From Aspidapion aeneum (lineage: Eukaryota > Arthropoda > Insecta > Coleoptera > Brentidae): 64,000 bases of DNA. The stretch is from NCBI GenBank assembly GCA_963576565.1, contig OY755047.1, forward strand, positions 10,200,931 through 10,264,930. The letters run 5' to 3'. The position numbers and the translations under genes were made by a program. Within the stretch, counting starts at the first letter, position 1, and the number at the start of each line of letters is the position of its first letter. Of the stretch, positions 43,253-55,624 are shown piece by piece. Below the pieces are notes generated by a model, which had not been told where the DNA came from, ran no database searches, and worked only from the letters and a program-made list of their open reading frames with translations.

Positions 43253-45119
43253 CAGTGCGGACTCCTGTGGGCAATATTCGAAAAACTGAGGTTATATTTT
43301 AAAAGTTTTAATATTGCAAAAGTATAGATAAATGTTCAGTTTATCTGTAATCATAATCTATTTTTTAGTCACACTTGTGAAAGTGCACAAAATAAATAGT
43401 TAAAGTCGTTATTTTAAAACAGGTACAAAAAATCGATAAAATACCTACCAGAAAATAAAATTTACTGGTTCTGCATTTAAATATAAAAAAAAATTTCTTT
43501 AAGTATTACAGTGTACACATATTTACGCTATTTGTTTAAATAAAATTTTGTCAAATTGACGTCTCGCTTTTAACATAATTGAATTAAAACTGTTATGCTT
43601 ACAAAAAAATATATTTTTTAAATTTTATTAAGGTTATAAAAAATTTCAAAGATTTGCAAGTTCTGGCATATATCCTAAATATTAGTCCAATGAATTAGCA
43701 AAAAGGTAGCATAAATATTTTTTGCTACTGGATGCTACTAAGGGTGCTGTATTTTTTTAAATAATATATTTCAATCCTAATAATTTATAACACATTGGTT
43801 ACCACCCTGGTTGAGAGGCCTCACATCATCTCCTGTTTAGGTATACCCTTAAAACCAGTCTTGCCGTCATTTGGACAAATATAAAATTGTGACAGCTCTC
43901 ATCAACGTCAAAAATGGCGGCAGCAAGGTGTCAAAAATGGCACTAAATCTGGAGAAGATATGAGGCTTATTATTCGGTGATGGCGAGTGGTTATAGGTGA
44001 TAATAAATTTTAAAAAAATTCCCAAAATATTTATGGTACTATGTCACCTTATACTACTGTGAGCAAAATGGAAAATTAAATATTTTAGAATCGCATATGT
44101 TTTTTGTCAATGGGAACGCACAAAAACAATAATTTGAGGTAGTCAATAAAAGTATAAAAATACTGCTCAGTCTTAAAATATATGTACCAAAAATTATTCT
44201 GGTGTTTGTGTGGGCGAATATTAAAAAAAAAATATAGTATTTTTGCACTTTGTAGATCAAAAGTGCGCTTTTGATCACAAATTTGTAGGGATAAAGTATC
44301 ACTTTTTATCCCGTGGATAAAAAGTGACGTTTAAAGATAAAACGTAAAAATGGGAAGTCTGTTTTTCTTGCAAAATGACTGGGGCTCAAAAATGACTAAA
44401 GTATTTTTTGAGCACTCGGCGAACTGTAGCTACTTACAATTTTTTCTTCTCGAGATAAAAGTCCCTAAGAAGATAATATACTATTTTATCACTTTTTTTT
44501 AAACTTTTAGAACGCATAAGCATAAAATATTCAGACATGTTAAATGAGTGGCCTCTCACAAAAATCTGAAGGTGTTAAATATTTTCAAAAAAATTCAACC
44601 CTTGTTGGGTTTAGAAGAATGTTCTGACAACCGTTATTTCGAATGGTTAAAGAAACATATTATATCTGAGAAATTTTGTTATAAAACGGATTTAGAAAAA
44701 TAAAAATATACAGATTCGGAAACAGAGGCCGTACCCGGACCGAGTCGTGGACGGCCTAAAACGACTTTCTTAGAATCATCCTTAAGAACAAGGAAACTGA
44801 ATTTTTCTGGAAGAGACTTAGCCCCCCCAAGCCTTCCTGCGTACGCCCATGAATCCGAATAAAAACAATAATTTTAGTTTAATTTCTAACACAAAAGTAA
44901 ATTGGTTTTTCTTTTTAACGTAACTGTAGGTTAAATTAAATGTACTTTAATTTATTTTTTTAATATTTTAAATAAAATGACATATATATATTTTAAAAAG
45001 TTTTACTTATTTTAACCTTTAGACTACACTTTATCACATACCCTATAAAAAAATTAACTTTTTTGAAAAACAACAAAGATATTGATTATTGTCCAAAAAC
45101 CCTATTTTTGTCCGCACTG
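43253..45119. mobile_element. Element with CAGTGCGGAC termini
   Basis: Ends CAGTGCGGAC and GTCCGCACTG exactly interrupt the right arm of family F. Flanks GCGACGACAC and GCGACACCAC are similar but not a clean duplication. The 1.87-kb interior is AT-rich. It shows a hairpin around GGATAAAAAGTG near 44290-44330 and no recognisable transposase. Confidence 0.5.
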
Positions 45120-45149
45120 TGCGACACCACTTTTTGCAAGCCGGGTGTT

Positions 45150-47570
45150 TAATGCTGCTAGTTATTTTTGTTTTTGTTTTTATTTAAATTTTTGGGAAAA
45201 ACCTAACCTTAAATTTTGTTTTGATATTTTTGTGCTCTAGCCAAACCTTCAAAAAAGAAACTCCTTGTTTGGGAAAATTCGGATCAGGTGATAATTTTTC
45301 TCTTTGTTGAAAGTTATTTTCTCTTTGAACACCTGATCATATTGGCAAAAATCATGCGCGCTTTGCACACGCTGGGAGTTGGAAGCGCCCCCCCCTGTAA
45401 TTGACAGGGGAATGAAGAACCATGCCTAGGAAACTCAATGCAATTTGACAGGTCGTTAGGTTAAAGTTCTCACTAAGCTCACAAGAGGCACTGCGGTCGC
45501 GCGTTTGTTCCTTATTCTATTTTTTTTGAGAATTATCTGTGGTTTGGATTTTCCGTCCCCCTTTTTTTCAGGTAGAAAAACCTCTTCACCGCATTTTATT
45601 TCGGGTTCAATTAAAATCTATGTTTTTGGCTTATGTAGGTAATCTTTGCTGCTGTGACGCATTAAAATTAAATTTTGTTAAATTTGTAACTTTTGCAATT
45701 TAAATATAAAAGAAAAAGAATTTCTAGTTGCTTTTCTGGGTGAAGTGTCTAAAGTTCAGACGAGTATAAAATGCATAGTTTTTCGAGAAATTTTAAGGTA
45801 AGTTTTCTTATTTTCTCATTTGAGGTTAGATTGGCATTTAATAAAATTTGTATTGGTAGTGTCTTTTTAACTTCTTATGGCTTACTTTACGGAACTCTGA
45901 ATACAGGTTTCCAATGCCTGGTAGGTGCCTTATTTGCCCATGAACTAAGCACAAATTTAGTGTTAATTTTATGTCTATCCCTTTCGTTTGATATTAAGTA
46001 AAGGGGGGGGGGGGGTTAATTGATGGGTAAACGAGGGATTACCCAGCAGCGTAATGTACTTTGAATAAATTTATTCCTTAATTTTAAAACTCACCATAAT
46101 CTAGTACCTATGATTAATGTGGTTATAAGTAGATTTTTTTTATTATTTTCAGCTTTTCGATGATATGTCTGACCACTGATAAGCTATATATATATTATAT
46201 ATACTGCTTTGAAACATACCCTACACAACTTACAACCAAGGCGAGGTGGTACTTTTAAATCATGTCAGATTTTCGTCGAGCTGTTAAAAAGTAGACACTT
46301 AAGAATGATTCTCTTTACGAACAACTGTTTCATTATTTATTCTCTCATCACTCACCAGAAATTTTAAAAGCAAATTTAAATATACTAGACAGTGTTTGGT
46401 TATATTTTATTTTACCAATCAATTAGACTATGTATTATTACATCAATAGTTAGTCATTAATTTGTAGCTTTTTTTTATAATAATAAAAACTCATTTAAAA
46501 AATGTTTTATTTATTGCATTTTATATATCATTTTCAATCTGTTTATATCTTATAAAGACATTGTATGTCTTTATAAAATATTGACTGATTAAAAATTTCA
46601 AAAAAAAACTTTAAAATTAAAGAAAATTTATTATAAAAGGCGATTCAAATTTCCCGCCTCGCCTTTTAGTTCGTCACTAAGCTCTGCAGTGGGCGCCACA
46701 GAGCTAACGACCTGTCAAACAGCCGGAGTTGCCTATCTAATAAAAACTCACTGAACCGCGCCGCAAATCCTTTATCTATGATGAAGAACCACTTCCGAAA
46801 AGACACTGAAAGAAGTCACACGTGTTTTAAGATTTAGACCAAAATTCCATCGACAAGAAAGTCTGCGGCGCCGCGAGTGAAACTGTGAAACTGCTGTTAA
46901 ATGAAAGAAGGTAAGCTTCTAGCGTGTTGTCGATTTTTTTCCTTTGTTTTAGTTCAATAAAAGTTTGTTTTTCCAGACGGTGTGAATTTAACTTTGTGAT
47001 ACTTTTTTTATGAAATCTCTAGTCTTCTCTCCTTCAGGCACTCAGCCGTCTACCGGGTAGATCTTTTTTTTTGCTCTAATGACTGGCCTATTTCTAAATA
47101 AAGCCAAGGAGACAAACCCCCTTGATCTTTAATATTAGCCTCTGACTCGGAGCCTTAATCTCCAGTTCGGTTTGTAGCTTATTAACCTCTTTTTTGTGGC
47201 ATTTTAATTAAGAAACTTTGGACCTTTTTGGTTTGGTTTCGATATTTTTAATAACTTGGTGGATTTATGTATTATTCAGGTTTAAAATAAGCCGTTTTTA
47301 GTTCAAGATTGCCTATTTGTGATACAATATTGTGTCAATTTTTTTGGTGCAAAACCACTCTGCACTTCCCTCCAAGGAGGCGCTTTAAAAAAAAATACTC
47401 GGGTCAGTTTCACGTTGGCTTTTCTAAACCACTATTTTTCAGCATTTTCGAACATAATTTACCCATCTAACCCTTATAGGCAAGCGCGGACCTGGGCAAA
47501 AATCTAGGGGGAAGGTAATTGTCGACGAAAAAAATATATGTGCATTTGTTTCTTTTCTAGGGCGGGTATA
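45150..47570. other. Region without a recognised gene
   Basis: A weak inverted pair TTTGACAGGTCGTTAG (about 45444) and CTAACGACCTGTCAAA (about 46704) may bound an element. A short GC-richer block at 46640-46916 ends ATGAAAGAAG followed by GTAAGC, a good donor-like sequence, but no coding frame supports an exon. A (G)n run is at about 46002. Confidence 0.35.
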
Positions 47571-47574
47571 TTGA

Positions 47575-49440
47575 AACTTGGTGCTTTTGTTGATAAACTG
47601 TATAGTTTTTAAAATATGAATTTTCAAAGTTTGGCGATTATGGTCTTATGGAACTCCCTACCCATAGACGAATGACAGAGATAGACCAGACACTTACACG
47701 GTGGAGTTGTATTACTAAATTGGCGCAGTATACCGGGGTGTCGTGCACGAATCAGCGCCTCTCCAACTTTGTGAACCGTACTAAACATTTACAGGGGGAT
47801 TTGAAACAATATAACGCTTGCGCAGTTTGTCTCTAAGCTACAGGATGGCTTTTTAAATTATTGTATACCGGATGCTCATAGCCATCAATGAAATCATTCT
47901 CCAATCAAGCTACATCTTTTAATATAGTGTTTTGAACAGTTTTTATCAAATTAAATTTTAACACTAAAAAACTCATTCTGCTCGTCAATGATAAAAATGA
48001 GTTATTTTGTGTCAAAGCTAAATTTGCTTAAAAATACTCTATAAACACAAATCAATAAGGAAGCTTAATCAAAGAATGTTTAAATTAATGACTACTAGCA
48101 ATAAAAAAAAGGAAAGTTAAATTTTTATTCAATCTATAAGGTTTAAAAGTTTGTTTCCCATTCATTTAGGTACATAAATTTCCTTGAGAGGCTAATTTCC
48201 TAGTTAAAAAAAGGCTTTTTGACGAATATTCTACAGTAAATTCATTTTTATTAGTGCATAGAAAATATTGACACATTCTAAATTAACTTAAATTAATAAT
48301 GTATACTTTTTCAATGCTTTATACTTAATAATGTTGCAAATATAGGTTATGTTTTTATAAACGGAAACTTTTTAAATTGTTTTTTCATGAATAATAAAAA
48401 ATGTAACGTAAGTAAAGTGAATATTGCCGGTTATTCATTTAATTAAATAGGGTTCGGCATAATGATCTCCCATATTTTGCACTGCCACTGTGCCTGAATC
48501 ACTCAAGAGCTTAGCGTAGTTGGTTGGTAGCTCGCGGCTTGCCATTACCTTGCCATCGTGTCTTCGTTATCGAGACATTAATCAAAAGTAGGTAACGAAT
48601 CTGTGATTACGAGACAAAGAACTTTTCGTACTCACTTCGCACTTGGTAGGCATGCTTTGTTCTAGATACTTTGGGAATATCTGAACACTATTCCCGAACC
48701 ATTGACGAATTGAAAGCAGCAATACACCAAGAAATTACAGGAATATCGCTTTAGAGTTACTGCACGAGTGAAACTTTCAGAAATCAGCTTCGACTGTGTA
48801 CCGAAAAAAATGAAATATAAATAGCATTTACAATGGCGTATTTATTGAGGGAGACCATTCTGCCGGACCCTGTATATAAGTATAGTGAAATAATCTATGT
48901 TTTTTCAAATATTAAAATTTAAAACTAAACATTTAAAACTCCGTCCAGGTTCAACGTGTCCATCACACACTATATATTTGTGAATTTCGTCTTTCGTCAA
49001 AGTTAGTTTTTTTGCCGAAGTATTTTTTTTAGGTTCCTTTTGGGAATGGCGCTTGCTAACATAGTCTTCGCACCCAAGAACACAAAATTGTTTTCTTTTA
49101 GATTTCTCAATTACCGATAGGCCACAATTTAGCCAAAAACACTTTTAAAAATAAGGTAAAAAGTCGAAAAATCACGAAAAACTGCAACCACAAATGAAAA
49201 ATGCCGAATTACATTTACGTCATATTTTTATCTGTTTTGCCAATGTCAGTCATAATCAAAAATATATACCGAGAGTAGCGGTTAGTGTCCATGGCGACAG
49301 CACAGGAGTCTACATAATATTTTTATACCAGGGGTGACGGTCTGTAATAAGCGCCTCTCGAACTTTGTATTCCGAACTAATGTATACAGGGGGTATGTAT
49401 AACAGTATTATGACAAGACCGGGGTGCTTTCCTTACTATA
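47575..49440. other. Mixed repeat region
   Basis: 47575-47650 is a lone partial 169-bp satellite unit (inverse orientation). A related pair with AGCGCCTCTC and AACTTTGT lies at about 47753 and 49355. A foldback MITE is at 48450-48870. No gene was recognised. Confidence 0.45.
48450..48870. mobile_element. Foldback MITE GGGTTCGGCATAATG
   Basis: Ends GGGTTCGGCATAATGATCTC and GAGACCATTCTGCCGGACCC are imperfect inverted repeats of about 23 bp. The 421-bp unit contains short inner repeats and no gene. Confidence 0.6.
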
Positions 49441-49444
49441 AATA

Positions 49445-50935
49445 ATTAGTATACTGTGTCCCTACCCTAAAATTCGCTAAATTACATTTTTCCGAATCTT
49501 AACTCAAGGTGTGGTTTTTTCGCATGGCACCACCATACTGCCACTCGGTGCTTTTGTTGATAAACTGTATAGTTTTTGAAATATAAATTTTCCAAGTTTG
49601 GCGATTATGGTCTTATGGGACCCCCTACCCTAAAATTCGCTAAATGACGTTTTTCGGAATCTTAACTCACGGTAGGGTTTTTTTGCATCTCTATCGCCTC
49701 ACCATACTGCAACTCGGTGCTTTTGTTGATAAACCGTATAGTTTCTGGCGCTTCTCAAAAATCCTGCGACCAATAAAAAAACAAAAAAAAAACAAAAGGT
49801 CATCATGTGTGGGGGATGCCGACAGCTACAAAGGGCGCCCTCAAAAAACTTGCGACCAAAAAAAAAACAAAAAAAAAAGTCATCATGTCTTTTCGCAACT
49901 ACGCCGCTGCTTGGGGTTGGGGGGGGCCGAAGCCTCCTGATGTCAAATTTTAAGCTATTTTTCGTGTTAACATCAAATATGTAGAAAATATATTAAAAAA
50001 TCTAAGGCCCCCCCTGGGTGCGCCCATGGTTTCTGAAATAGGAATTTTCAAAATTCGGCAATTTTGGTCTTAAGGGATTCCCACCCTAAAATTCGCTAAA
50101 TGACGTTTTTACGAATCTTAATTTGGGATATAGTTTTTTCGTATCTCTATGGCCTCACCATACTGCAACTCGGTGCATTTGTTGATAAACTGTATAGTTT
50201 TTGAAATATGAATTTTTAAAATTTGGCCGTTTAGGTCTTATGGGATTCTGTACCCTAAAATTCTCTAAATGAAGTTTTTCCGAATCTTAATTCAAGGTAT
50301 GATTTTTTTGCATCTCTATGGCCACACCATACCCCAACTCGGTGATTTTGTTAATAAAATATATAGTTTTTGAAATATGAATTTTCAAAGTTTAGCCATT
50401 TTGGTTTCATGGGTTTCCCTACCCTAAAATTCGCTAAATAACGTTTTTTTGAATCTTAACTTAGGTTGGGGTTTTTTCGCATCTCTATGGCCCCATCATA
50501 CTGCAACTCCGTGCTTTTGCAGATAAACTGTATAGGTTTGAAAATATGCATTTTCAAAGTTTTACCATTTTGGTGTTATGGGATTTCCTAACCTAAAATT
50601 CACTAAATGACGTTTCTTCGAATCTTAACTCAGATGTGGTTTTTTCACATCTTTATAGCCCCACAATACTGCAACTCGGTGATTTTGTTAATAATCTATA
50701 TAGTTTTTAAAATATGAATTTTCAAATAATAGTCATTTTGGTCTCATGGGATTCCCTACCCTAAAATTCGTTAAATGACGTTTTTCCGAATCTTAACTTA
50801 AGGTGTGGTTTGTTTGCATCTATATGGCCCCAACATACTCTAACTCGGTGCTTTTGTTGAAAAACTGCATAGTTTTTAAAATATAAATTTTCAAAACCTG
50901 GTCATTTTGGTCTTCCTGCCTTAAAATTCTTATTA
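49445..50935. repeat. 169-bp satellite, locus 2 (inverse orientation)
   Basis: About eight units carrying CCCTACCCTAAAATTCGCTA and GCAACTCGGTGCTTTTGTTG, the complement of the 38985-40040 satellite. Unit starts are near 49460, 49623, 50080, 50250, 50415, 50583 and 50753. A roughly 290-bp insertion at about 49745-50030 interrupts the array; it contains two related GCGACCAAAAAAAAAC-type units and ends near CGCCCATGG. Confidence 0.85.
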
Positions 50936-51419
50936 GTTTGGAAACATCTATTTTTTTTTCTAAATTTGGCTATTACGGCCGCAAATAACTCTTAGGCAGG
51001 CATAGTGCTAAATTGAACATAAAGAAGTTTGGCTGTAATAGCAAAGTTGAAATTTTGAAATTTGTTTTGGAGAACTTGGCTTTACTTCAACGGAGGACCA
51101 TTTTCGCGTACTTGGCTTTTTTTACATAAAGTGTTTTTGGTATGATGGATATTTCCTGAAGCCGTTAAGTCTGTGGAGACGGTGCAGAGTTCGGAATAAA
51201 AATATTAAATATTGTAGGCAAAAGTCTAATAAATATTTTTCGCACTTTTCGGAAGAGACTTAAATGAACCGAGCATTTAAAACCTCATTGCATTCGATAA
51301 ATAAAACGATTGTAGAGAAAATATAGTATCAAAAAATGACTAAAAATTAATTAAATTAAATTAATTAAAAATATCTAGGCACGTTTGCTGACAATTAAGT
51401 AATTGTAGCTAATGATAAA

Positions 51420-52110
51420 GAAGACATATGATGAGAAAGTTAACGGAAGAATACCAAAAGTGGGGGTTAACAGTGAACGTGGACAAGACACATTACTTAT
51501 GTATTGGAAAAGAATCTATATCTCTATGCAGTGAGTATGTATACTTGGATGTCACATTTGATGACAGGAACAGACTCTAAAGAACTGGAAAAAAGAATAG
51601 TAAAAGCAATAAAGATTATTGGATGTCTTAACAGTATTTTGTGAAGCAGAGAGATAAAAAACAATGTAAAATTTAACATATATGAAACAATTGTGAAAAG
51701 CACGCTGTTTTATGGAATAGAAACTTGTCGCGTAAAAAAAATACAAAACAAAAATAAAAAGCGTCGAAATGGATGCAATAAGAAGATCAATGAGAATATC
51801 TAGAACATATCATATAATAAATGAGATCATAAAATAAAGAATGGGAATCGAGGGCAGCATAACAGATGACATCACTAAAAGACAACTTATATGGTACGGC
51901 CATGTACAACGGATGAACGATGAAAGATTACCAAAGAAGGTCCTAGAATGGAAACCAATAGGGCGCAGAAAAAGAGGGCGTCCTAAATTGGAATGGCAAC
52001 AGTCAATCGAAAGATTACTGACTCAAAAAACCTGACAGAAGATGATTGTCTGGATGGAAGGAGGTGGAGAATAGGCGTCGGACAACGTAGAAAAATGTTC
52101 TGAACCGACA
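51420..52110 (+). pseudogene. Non-LTR retrotransposon C-terminal remnant, RTE-like
   Basis: Degenerate + strand frames read KWGLTVNVDKTHYLCIG near 51450 and, clearly, RQLIWYGHVQRMNDERLPKK followed by GRRKRGRPKLEW at 51880-52010. This 'WYGHV-R-RLPKKVLEW-GRRKRGRP' tail is common at the end of insect endonuclease/RT elements. Many stops and frameshifts are present between and after these blocks, and the catalytic RT core is missing. Confidence 0.7.
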
Positions 52111-52125
52111 TAGTAGTAGTTATGT

Positions 52126-52402
52126 CAAGGGCGGATCCAGAGGTGCTTCTCGGGGGGGGGGGCACTTTAGGTGACATTCTCTGTTGGTAAAAAACGGTAT
52201 ATATTTTTTTAAGCAGCATTTTATTGAATTAGTCAGTGGTTGTAATTTCGGTGATAACAACAATAGAAACTTTCATGCGCCGCAGGGAAAAATTTTGAGT
52301 TTTTATTAGCAAAAACATTACTTTTGACTCATTTTTTGTATATTCAAAAAATTCTCGGGGGGGGAGCAAGTGCCCCTAGTGCCCCCCCTGGATCCGCCAC
52401 TG
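52126..52402. mobile_element. hAT MITE with perfect 8-bp target duplication
   Basis: A 277-bp element whose right end reads CCTGGATCCGCCACTG and whose left end is CAAGGGCGGATCCAGAGG. It is flanked on both sides by AGTTATGT (52118-52125 and 52403-52410). The CAGTGGCGGATCCAG terminus and 8-bp duplication are typical of hAT MITEs. G-runs follow each end. Confidence 0.9.
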
Positions 52403-52887
52403 AGTTATGTTACCTCTAAAAACTTCGTAGGAGCTTCATTTTCTAAGATATTTACAAAAACAGCTTTCAAGGCTGAAAGCCTGGATTTCACTTGAAGTTT
52501 CATCATGGAGTTTCATCATGCGGATCTATTAATTTATCTTTTTAAATTTTCAAATATTTTTTAAATTATTTGGCAAGGTTACGCTGATAGACAAGTCAAA
52601 TAAAGCAAAGAAGTTTGTCTAGTTTCTAGAAACTTTTAAAAATGAGTTAAAACTCCCCGGGGAGTTTCACAAGACTTGGTGCCAGTTTCATGCATAAGAA
52701 AAGTTAAAAGTTAGATTGCGTTTGCGTCGTGACGGCATGACGTAAAAATAGAATGTAGAAAAACTAATAAATCCAATTAATAAATTTAATTGTGGAATAT
52801 TTAAAAAGTTTAGTGTCTCGCGGACAAAATAATTTAGTTTCTTTTGTACTAATTATCAATGAATAATTATACAAGGTGTGATAATTA

Positions 52888-53787
52888 GGGTAAATGCGGG
52901 AGAGTTGCCGCACTTTTTGAAAAATAGCTGTAACATCTGTAAGTCTTGAGATTTTTTTCTTTAAAATGAATCAATCCACAGGTACTGCGTTAAACTTTAT
53001 TAAAATACAAAAATAAAAAATATTTGTAAGAAAACAAACATAGCAAAAAATTTTTCAAAAAAATTAATGTCGGCATCTCTTCCACACTGCTGGGGGAGAT
53101 GCCGCATGAAAATATGAGGGACGTCGCTGTAATTGTTTCTCTAAAAAACTTCTAATTTTCATTATTTTTCCTTAATTCGAGTATGGAACAGATGTTACAA
53201 ATTTCACCATACATTTTGCAAGTAAGATGTAGCCATTTTAAGCATTTAATACATTGTAATCAATTCACTTTTTTAGTTGTAGTTGCGTAAACTGCGAAGC
53301 AATTCACGCAGCGTTCCTGGTTTTCATTTTTCTTTTTGGCTAGAGGTTTATCATCGCTGTCACTCCATTGAATTTTTTCTCGGTCTTCTTGAAAATGCGG
53401 CAACTGTCCTTTTTGTTGGGGGATATGCCGCACCTGATTATCAAGGTCACAGATTTAAAACGCAACAAAATATGGCATGCCACCTGTAAAAATAACCCCA
53501 TGATACTGAATAAAACACACGAATGTGAAAAAAAAACTGCCACATTGCAAAGAACCACACTTATAAGGACAGTACTTAAAATTTTGCTAAAAAATGTTTA
53601 CCTTACCGTCGTAAATTCAAGGATTGCAAGCGATATTTTAGAAAACAAACAAGTCCGATGTTATAACCGTTCACTAAATGATGAACTCTGAATGTGGGCA
53701 TACTTGGTTGCCTATGTTATAGCGTAATCATTGCAATACGTGAAAAGCGGCGCCTCTCCCTCCGCGGCAACTCTCCCGCATTTACCC
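52888..53787. mobile_element. GGGTAAATGCGGGAGAG element, copy 2
   Basis: The 900-bp counterpart of 6579-7462 in the opposite orientation, with the same terminal inverted repeats and TA on both sides. It is inserted in the mariner terminus. Both copies keep interior frames such as the one at 53368-53691 (107 codons) only partly, which suggests non-coding status. Confidence 0.85.
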
Positions 53788-53824
53788 TAAATTATAAAAC
53801 TGGTGTAAAAATTCTACTTTATTT

Positions 53825-54470
53825 AAATATTAATACAACTTAATGATGTTCCCCATCAATATAGTCCCCTTCTCTATCGACAGAGCATTGCATGCGTTTT
53901 TTTCCAATCTTGGAAGCAATTTTGGAAATCATCAGAAGAGAGGCTGTTAAAAAGTCTTGCCGTTTTTCCCTTGACATGTTGTAATATTTTAAAATGGGTT
54001 CCTTTTAACGATTTCTTCACTTTCGGAAACAAGTAAAGTCGCAAGGGACCAAGTCTGATGAATATAGTGGGTGGTTAACGACGGGGATCTTCTTATTAGC
54101 TAAAAACTGCGTAATGTATAGGGCATTGTGGGCCACAAATCTGGACGTTTTTTCCTTGGACGTTCCCTTAGCTACATCAATACTTCCAAATATCAATGTT
54201 GGTTAACTGTTTGACCCTCACACGCCCATTCAATAAGAATAACACCCTTAATATCGAAAAGAAAAACAATGAGCATCGCTGTTTTGGATGTATTGGAGCG
54301 CCCTTCTCGTTCATCATCTTTAACTTCTTCACGACCCTCGAAAAAGCTTTTATGCCACATAAAAATTAAGAAACTGAAAAAAACAGCTACCGAATGCTTT
54401 CGAATGCTAAAGGATGTAAGAAGTGAAAAGCCGGTTTCCTTTTTGAAGTTAGTAGCTTTGAATATTTAAA
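53825..54470 (-). pseudogene. Mariner transposase fragments with an internal inversion
   Basis: Minus-strand frames give GREEVKDDEREGRSNTSK and AMLIVFLFDIKGVILIEWAC with EGQTVN, then a Ser-substituted LYSSDLVPCDF block, where family members have YSPDLAPCDFFLFP with the last catalytic Asp. The central catalytic part is mostly deleted and frames are broken. KKTATECFRMLKDV, an N-terminal mariner block, is read from the + strand at 54380-54430, so the N-terminal part is inverted relative to the rest. It is not functional. Confidence 0.65.
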
Positions 54471-54677
54471 AAACTTTATTAGTACCTAATCGGAATAAAA
54501 ATCCAGTTATAGATTAAAACTTAAACGCCGGCGAACTTTCGAAACCAATGAATATCACGGAGAGTAAAAGTAAACAAGGAAAGGTAGCACCTCCTGCGCA
54601 GCGTGCTCTCTCTACAAAAAATATCAATATTTTTGCTTCATTTTGCATATATGTAAAGGCCTATCCAGTTATATATA

Positions 54678-55321
54678 CAGGGTATCCCATAACTTAGGGG
54701 CCAAAGGCCAACAGGTGATAGAGGAGGTCATGTCTGATAAAAAAGTTTCGATAGTGCATGGCTCAAAACTCTTTTTTTGTCGAGATACAGAGCATAAGAG
54801 TTGGCGATTTTTGAAACTTTCTAAAAACACGCAGTAAAAATATGAAATTGGTTAAAGTCGTGTATCAGAACAAGGGCAATAAACTGAAATAAAAATTATT
54901 AAAAAAAAAATTAGTCGGTCAATTTTTTTTAAAAATATTTTTTTAATAAAAACAAGTCTCTAGCGAGACATAATAATAAAATATTATTAATATTTTTTAA
55001 GAGAAGAAGAAAGCAAAAATTATTTTTTTTTAAATATTATTTTTCATACATTTTTGGAGCTTTGAGAGCCTGTATCTCCTCAACTTGTAATTTTATCAAA
55101 AAAAGGAATACACAATTTTTGAATTACAATTAGCTGAGTATTAATCTGGCTGTGACAGATTTTTTTTTATAAAACCCTTTTTCTCCCACCCTTCTAACTT
55201 TAAAAATCCTATATCTTAAAAATAGATGTGTGTTGACCCCCATGTTATATAAAGTTTTTTCTCGGAAATAACCTCCTCTATCACCTGCTGCACTATGGCC
55301 CCTAAGTTATGGGACACCCTG
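54678..55321. mobile_element. Foldback element CAGGGTATCCCATAACTTAG, copy 2
   Basis: A 644-bp near palindrome with ends CAGGGTATCCCATAACTTAG and complement, flanked by TA. Inner arm sequences such as GGTGATAGAGGAGGT pair across the unit. This intact copy is the empty-site reference for 40512-41878. Confidence 0.85.
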
Positions 55322-55624
55322 TATATAGAGCTCATTGCTTAAAAGTAATCTAAAAAATATAGTAATTATCTATTCAAGTTTCGTGGAGGAAACTAAGAAC
55401 AAAATACCATTTTGCCTTTCCTTAACAAGAACAAAGTAGACGTGCTGTCTATTTATTCAAAGGAGGAAAAATAACTGCACACAGTTTTCCTTAAAATGGC
55501 TGATTGACACTTTGCCGAGGGTAAAGTTCGACGGGTGTTTACTTTTCTTGCTTTGCAAACTGTAAGTTAAATAGTAAAAATCTTCTCTCCCGCTTTTTTT
55601 TCCCTTTTTTCTTCCTCTTATTTT

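Larger units (their letters stand above)
52872..54480 (-). mobile_element. Mariner element, rearranged, with nested insertion
   Basis: A mariner-type terminus, CAAGGTGTGATAATTA, starts at 52872 after TA and is split by the 900-bp element 52888-53787. Transposase fragments follow on the minus strand up to about 54350, then a fragment on the + strand. The other terminus was not found, so the 5' part is lost. Confidence 0.65.

Noticed and set aside
46640..46916. GC-richer block ending in ATGAAAGAAG and a GTAAGC donor, possible promoter and first exon
   Set aside because: No TATA or conserved reading frame and no downstream exon could be recognised. Kept only as a note in the region entry.
48505..48560. 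Possible tRNA gene (TAGCGTAGTTGG resembles an A box)
   Set aside because: No acceptor stem, anticodon arm or B box follows at the right distance, and it lies inside a foldback MITE.
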